From Tritrichomonas musculus (Eukaryota > Parabasalia > Tritrichomonadida > Tritrichomonadidae): DNA of 64,000 bases. Positions 59,801 to 64,000 of this stretch are shown here, piece after piece (the stretch's first letter is position 1; every line of letters begins with the position of its first letter). Location: positions 744,001 through 808,000 of the forward strand of contig JAPFFF010000017.1 in the NCBI GenBank assembly GCA_039105265.1, given 5' to 3'. The translations under genes were made by a program, and so were the position numbers. The notes beneath the pieces were generated by a model. That model saw only the letters and a list, made by a program, of their open reading frames with translations. It had not been told where the DNA came from and did not search any database.

Positions 59801-60922
59801 AGGCCCTATCTCAGCAATAACCGATTTAATTGCTTTTGAATTCAAATCATAAAAAACAGCTGATGTTGAATATAAGATTACTAATACATTTTGTAATTGC
59901 GGATGAAAACAAGCATCAGTGATAAATGAAACTCCGCTCATTGATTGTGCAAGAGAAAGCGAAATTGGAGCTTCACTAGGCGAATGAGATTCAATTGTGT
60001 TAAATATGTTGGTCTTTGATGAATAAAGAAGACATCTAAAATGAGAAATAGGACTAAAACAGCAGGCGTTATTCAAATTTTTATCGGTTCCATTCATTGA
60101 AAATGGATCAATTACGATATTATCGTAAAATTCGCGTAATTCGATACTCCAGAGAACTCTTGCACGTGATTTATTTTTGTTTTGGTTATCTATATTGCCA
60201 TGAAAACTGCTACGACGAGTTGGCTCTTCTTTAACAATCTGATTATCATTCAATTGGCCAGATTCTTTATTTAATGATAAATCTGAATCTCCAAAAAAGT
60301 CAATAACTGATAAGTAAGAATTAGTTACTGATATCGAATTTGGTTGATTAGATGTTGATGGTGAATTGGATGATGTAAGAAAAATAAGGTATTGTTTAAT
60401 CCATTTGATAGAATGTATTGTTGATTTACTTGAAAAAGCATTCTTAAAAACATTGGAATATCGTGGATTAACATTTGTAGATGAGCTAGAACTCTTTGAA
60501 AAAGATGCACAAAAAATCCCTGAAATACAATCAAAAATATAAAATGAAACACTATCAGTGGCTATTGCTAAATATCTTGAAAAATCATCGCATTCAAGAT
60601 AAGCTTGATTAGCGCTGGTTTTATTGTTTAGCCCTGCGTTTGGGCCTTGGGTCTGTGAAGTGAATTGATTATCATTTTTTGTTATATTTGAATTCATTAT
60701 TGTGTTAATATTTGGAAAATCCAATTGAATGGGATTTGATCCATCAGGTATTTCAATTGCACGTAAAAAAACGATTGAATTAGGTGAACATCGATATAAA
60801 AGTACTGTTGATTTTGCTCCAAGAGCTAGTATACCGCATGATCCCCATGCAATACAACCTGCTTTATTTAATGGAGAAGGGAAAATAGAAGCGCGAATAT
60901 GAGATTTAACAAAAGAAGACAT
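56834..60922 (-). CDS. WDR11-like WD40 trafficking protein
   Basis: 1362 residues, intronless. The start (SPLNKAGCIAWGSCGILALG) matches the opening WD40 blade of WDR11 (…DWGWQGLIAYG). Many WD-like repeats fill about residues 20-880; Ser/Asn-rich low-complexity loops interrupt them. The C-terminal 300 residues are helical, with ALLILSIAKLDTFAAQILQE and ASLLFASLGDFHP resembling the alpha-solenoid of WDR11. WDR11 works in endosome-to-Golgi vesicle tethering; that role is inferred by family. Start at the ATG preceded by TTTCA. The alternative is another WD40/alpha-solenoid coat-like protein. Confidence 0.6.
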   Translation of the reverse strand: MSSFVKSHIRASIFPSPLNKAGCIAWGSCGILALGAKSTVLLYRCSPNSIVFLRAIEIPDGSNPIQLDFPNINTIMNSNITKNDNQFTSQTQGPNAGLNNKTSANQAYLECDDFSRYLAIATDSVSFYIFDCISGIFCASFSKSSSSSTNVNPRYSNVFKNAFSSKSTIHSIKWIKQYLIFLTSSNSPSTSNQPNSISVTNSYLSVIDFFGDSDLSLNKESGQLNDNQIVKEEPTRRSSFHGNIDNQNKNKSRARVLWSIELREFYDNIVIDPFSMNGTDKNLNNACCFSPISHFRCLLYSSKTNIFNTIESHSPSEAPISLSLAQSMSGVSFITDACFHPQLQNVLVILYSTSAVFYDLNSKAIKSVIAEIGPEMERIFLSESNSNELIIYCRDNSFILFKQKEKTRLKSKSNLSSTINAHSNSLDFEMSLDFDKVSVTQMKREVVANQSTFLITKNPLFDDCIVCCSVKYGLFLLQLMKNKKIIVTKNHAFAPMRYSAFDSNDKLTVLGTENGSIMVINNIDGSIAHSFTVNSYEYTNSNSSSNKGSRVRSSSTFVTSSNDIAPPSPSSQTLNPSSSGMISSANSIFSPNLANPDEIVNIKLVTPNIVYWSTSDRFGGIDLSNSTIYFYENRFFSSFVQLPVASSDEIIVVKRDRYAIGVNRIENLVFDVNNFFQSQTPNPFLASSFLEKPISFNSEVIAFCVQQKSSPATITKFGDHPAFAVLLRNSQIHFFNSIPSSSLTTRRGSEIDINNMSSDPVMRLRCEKLSQPVSIAWKQSVFVTCDWNGKFIFFDFEYPNTFKSASSPFGNIKRVDFDKSENGLFIHSQVDCKLGFYANEKVDVCKSTQVYDFSSTGGGLVTVMTPTRVVKILCLNRDWAPIIEIAQQSVTKPLLTVRDRYHSIIETVDSITNLKSDVIKDKLPIELKVDYVLWKSKMLGLSYPAKLFMIIKKFLNGLNNALKENKTAADFLMQNEGDKKESEVKNDDLSVFVDEVLSNEFDNYFLPPRYSYFSSTSDEIQQSNIFKANLISNVQSPDFFDNVDPSLSQFNSNMESNMNLQRRSSMNSSMNSSLSGVSNEVSNDNMNSNMLSFVSHTRSIIERALLNVQVGKIEEARDTFLSFSSATPIYPICALAASLLGSNICETGVGVLKGASISLFDSNDVNAALLILSIAKLDTFAAQILQERELYDESVAVLRLSCFSKSSISNISNIQNQKENENQSDSNLDVINYYDSYIKYRQNKNQEQNQNNHQLNTFVSVRGMLRRAAHFFLDSGQYEKASLLFASLGDFHPVIAIAAARKQFFLAYLLLIVFKDSGLLEEYDIAKGHMSPQQLFDVQFDTLEFLDRHIKNKYAQSMQNNL

Positions 60923-61244
60923 TGAAATTTTTATAAAAATTAACCTATATTTCTCAATTTGATTAGAGAATTCAATTTTTCTTATTGTTCAGATAAAGAT
61001 TGAATAGATCTTTATTGAATATTTTCAATTAATTTATCACCTTTTTGAAAAATTGTATCCTTTCGCCAAAAAATTCAATGCATATTTTTCAAGATAAAAC
61101 AGAATTTTTAATTTTATAAAATCTCAGATTTTATAGGTGGTTTATTATCTTGAGATCAAGAAAATATTCATTTTTTATCATCATTATACTGCTTTTTTAA
61201 TAAAGTTAAAGAAAGAAAAAAATAAAAAATAATCAAAACTTTAA
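60923..61244. other. Intergenic spacer
   Basis: About 320 AT-rich bases between the start of the WDR11-like gene and the end of the next gene, both on minus. No gene or repeat recognised. It should hold the WDR11-like promoter and the 3' end of the upstream gene. Confidence 0.5.
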
Positions 61245-64000
61245 TCATTCATTTGACTTAGATATTAGTTCTGTAAAGCCTTTAGAACTTAAGTTAAGAT
61301 CAATAGAACACTCCATTTCACCGGTCATTTCAAGAGACAAAGTTTTCTCTAATTTCAAGAAAATCTCAATTTTTTCTTTTTCTTCCTCTTCTTCCTGTCT
61401 TTTCATTTGCTTAATTTTATCTTTTTCGATTTCCATTTCCAATTTCTTAACTTTTCTTTGAATGGCGTTAAATTTATTAACTTCTTTTTCTTGTCTCTTA
61501 CGACTTTCCTTGATCTTCAACTGTTGAATGTAAGGAGTTTTTTCAGATTTATAATAATAAAGGGCAATTACGTTCAAAACGTTGTTTGCATAGGCCATGA
61601 ACGAATCTAAGGTAAGAATCTTCCATAATTTTCCAATGATGACTGATGAATAAGCTACGAATTCATCTTTGAAATGTTGAATTCCATAAAGGAAACAACT
61701 TGTTATTATTGAGATATTATTCGTTTGATTACTTAAACCAAAAACTGCTGCTAAATATTGAACAATTTTAGTTTTTTCTTCTTGTGATTTATTTTCGAAG
61801 CCGTAAAAAACAGCTTCTTGAATTGATGAAACGTTAAATTTCAAAAGAACCGCATCAGTGTCAATATTATCAAATGCAATGAAAGGAAGGAGTAAAGTTG
61901 AAGCTTCGTTCAAATCAGAAGTTAAATTCTCGCTAAGCATATCCAAGCAAGCAAATGTAATACCTCTCGTTTCTGGATCAATGATAGATTTGGTTAATAA
62001 AATGACAAGTGACATTATGAAATAATTTTCGAAATCAACATTTTTCAGTTTTTCGACGTCAGAAATAGCTTCGTTTATTTTTTGTGATTGTTTTCTGGTT
62101 TCTCTTAAAGAATTGATTGTTTTTCCGTTTGATAATGATAAATTGAAAAGTTTCCTAAGTAATCTTAAAGCAGAAAGTCTTAAGAAAGACGAATTAGAAG
62201 TTGTTGCAATGAGAGGTACCCAAAACAACGAATGAATGGCTTCAACGCTTGGATCGAAGTTTGTGGTTATTCTGGTAATAGCCTCGAAAACCATATTTAT
62301 TTTCACTTTTGTTTCAGTAAAATAAGGATCAGTGCATATTAATTTCACTAAAAGCATGACAATTTCAATGTCTCCATTCAGTTCGCTTTGTGTAGCTTTA
62401 GCTGCAATTTTAACAAACCAAGCTCTGTCAGAGTCGCTTTCATCGATGTTTGTTATTATTTTAGCAAATTGAGAAATATATTTTTCATCAATTGAACCAG
62501 CAACTTTTGATAATTGGCGAATATAATCTTCGACTGATAAAACTCGAACATTTGACAGCATTTGGAACAAAATCTGCTGATCTTCTTCGAGTTCAAGTGA
62601 AGTGGAATCATTACTTTCATGTGCAATTAATGAGTTCATTAAGAATGATTTAATAGTTCCTATAACTTCAAAGTAATCCTCGATAATACCGAAAATACAG
62701 CATGAAAGAAGACATGGGAAATCATATTTAGCAAATGCTTTAGCATTGAATGGAAGTTTTTCAATGATCTTAAATATTCGAGATGATTTAATTCCATTAA
62801 ATGAACGACGACGAATTGAACCATCAAGTAATTCATTAATTAATATCTTACACATAATCTTTTGAGTTTCTTGGTCTTGAGTAATCATTGATTGAAGTAT
62901 GCTACTAATTATTGTTTCTGTTAAATTTGATTTAAGAATGAGAGGAATTAAAATTGTTAGAGCTTTTTCGGATGTTATTTGTGACCATAATCTAGCACGA
63001 AAGATCGTTAAAGGTTGGCTGTAATTGCAACGTGAAATTAGCCTGTTGCCAAGATTTGATATTAAGTATGAATTTGTGCTGTTATTGAAGAAATAAAGAT
63101 ACAAAGGAATCAAATGTTGGATATCTTCAATAACTTGTTCTTGGGTGTATGTAATGAGTGAGAAAATAACGTCATTTAAGAATTTGTTTTCTTCTTCTTT
63201 TGTGTCAGCTCTTTTCATTGTTCTGTCATTACTGATATCAATTATTTCTTTGAAATACCATTTAAGAACCAATCGATTTAAAGAAATATCATCAACTTCA
63301 TAGCAAATACGAGCTTTGTTCTTTCCATTAAATCGACAATAATGCATGATGCCTTCAAGTAGAAGTAGTGCTGCCAAATGGATTCTTGAGCTACTATTTG
63401 AAAGATAATAAAGAGCTAATCCAATAATTGATGGCTGGAAGAATGAATATGAATAAGCAGCTGCTATTTCTTCCTTCGAGATGAAACCTTTCTTCTTTGT
63501 TGGATAAATTTGCGATATATTAATGATTGATTCAAAATAGTCAGCATAAGTTGATGTAAGTGAAAGTTGATTCATATGTGTATATAAACTCATTTTGAAT
63601 TCATTTGTATTTGGAATCCTTCGTATTTGTTTAATATTCTTGTATCGGATCATATTAAGAACTCGAACATTTTGATTCAGTATATTTCTTTCTTCTCCAA
63701 TTAAAAAGAATTTTGTTGCCATATAAATCGTACAATTCTTCTTGTTATTCAAAATTGGGAAATTATCAAGATATTGAGTATCATAAATATAGCAAGAATA
63801 AGGGAAATAAACCTTATCTTCTGAAGTATAATGCTCTTCAATATTATTGGAGAAAATAATATTTATTTGATCTCCTTGTTGGCATCGCTTATTATAAATG
63901 TTTTCAAGATTCAATGGGCCAATCAGCAAGCTTGTAGATGTTGGCAATAAATTAATGAATATAATGCGTGTGCATCTCTTTCTAAACCAATCAGGGACGT
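61245..64000 (-). CDS. Large HEAT/ARM-like protein of unknown function (partial)
   Basis: The reading stays open to the right edge, so the start lies outside; at least 918 codons are visible. The frame at the edge reads VPDWFRKRCTRIIFINLLP with no ATG. An N-terminal part has strand-like segments (CTIYMATKFFLIG; KQIRRIPNTNEFKMSL), perhaps a PH-type fold. The long middle is helical with Leu/Ile-rich repeats typical of HEAT/ARM solenoids (SLFWVPLIATTSNSSFLRLS; ALRLLRKLFNLS). A charged coiled coil (about 830-880 from 63947) ends the protein. No family is recognised with confidence. RME-8/DNAJC13-like proteins have a comparable order, but no J domain is seen. Confidence 0.55.
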   Translation of the reverse strand, partial: VPDWFRKRCTRIIFINLLPTSTSLLIGPLNLENIYNKRCQQGDQINIIFSNNIEEHYTSEDKVYFPYSCYIYDTQYLDNFPILNNKKNCTIYMATKFFLIGEERNILNQNVRVLNMIRYKNIKQIRRIPNTNEFKMSLYTHMNQLSLTSTYADYFESIINISQIYPTKKKGFISKEEIAAAYSYSFFQPSIIGLALYYLSNSSSRIHLAALLLLEGIMHYCRFNGKNKARICYEVDDISLNRLVLKWYFKEIIDISNDRTMKRADTKEEENKFLNDVIFSLITYTQEQVIEDIQHLIPLYLYFFNNSTNSYLISNLGNRLISRCNYSQPLTIFRARLWSQITSEKALTILIPLILKSNLTETIISSILQSMITQDQETQKIMCKILINELLDGSIRRRSFNGIKSSRIFKIIEKLPFNAKAFAKYDFPCLLSCCIFGIIEDYFEVIGTIKSFLMNSLIAHESNDSTSLELEEDQQILFQMLSNVRVLSVEDYIRQLSKVAGSIDEKYISQFAKIITNIDESDSDRAWFVKIAAKATQSELNGDIEIVMLLVKLICTDPYFTETKVKINMVFEAITRITTNFDPSVEAIHSLFWVPLIATTSNSSFLRLSALRLLRKLFNLSLSNGKTINSLRETRKQSQKINEAISDVEKLKNVDFENYFIMSLVILLTKSIIDPETRGITFACLDMLSENLTSDLNEASTLLLPFIAFDNIDTDAVLLKFNVSSIQEAVFYGFENKSQEEKTKIVQYLAAVFGLSNQTNNISIITSCFLYGIQHFKDEFVAYSSVIIGKLWKILTLDSFMAYANNVLNVIALYYYKSEKTPYIQQLKIKESRKRQEKEVNKFNAIQRKVKKLEMEIEKDKIKQMKRQEEEEEKEKIEIFLKLEKTLSLEMTGEMECSIDLNLSSKGFTELISKSNE

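Overview
The window reads as a very AT-rich protist chromosome, most likely a trichomonad (parabasalid; Tritrichomonas or a relative is my inference). The reasons are long intronless genes, short TCA-type initiator-like sequences just before start codons, Tc1/mariner and pogo transposons, and above all a stack of Maverick/Polinton elements, which are abundant in that group. I cannot name the species from sequence alone.

Layout. Positions 1-43,284 are three Mavericks nested in one another. Element C is the outer one: its fibre-like genes lie at 12,205-18,391 and 42,336-42,980 and its right terminus is near 43,284. Element A (left edge outside the window; right terminus near 12,204) sits inside C's first fibre-like gene. 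Element B (18,392-42,335, both ends visible, 5-6 bp target duplication) sits inside C's second fibre-like gene. B is nearly complete. From the left it carries a terminal repeat array, two small reverse-strand genes, an HNH endonuclease, a third small reverse-strand gene, an Ulp1/adenain-like protease, a candidate minor capsid gene, integrase, packaging ATPase, a glycine-rich minor protein, the major capsid candidate, several small unknowns, a coiled-coil protein, protein-primed-type DNA polymerase B, a beta-rich protein and two giant fibre-like genes. A shows the same right-hand module with polB in the opposite orientation.

Positions 43,285-52,517 are AT-rich non-genic DNA with transposon debris: a diverged ~95-bp triplicate, a ~0.96-kb TA-flanked inverted-repeat element, a ~3-kb element with ~100-bp inverted ends holding a mariner-type transposase (two frames joined by a canonical -1 slippery site, plus a Myb-like C-terminus), and a whole pogo/jerky-like element with TA duplications.

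Positions 52,518-64,000 hold three host genes: a VPS15/PIK3R4-type PI3-kinase regulatory subunit (+), a WDR11-like WD40 protein (-), and an unidentified protein, probably HEAT-like, that runs off the right edge (-).

The points most worth following are modular, tip-swapping fibre-like proteins shared by the three Mavericks; a recurring dynein-light-chain (LC8)-like motif in four different B proteins; the Myb-tailed mariner transposase with its possible programmed frameshift; and a VPS15 whose kinase catalytic loop reads HGA instead of HGD.
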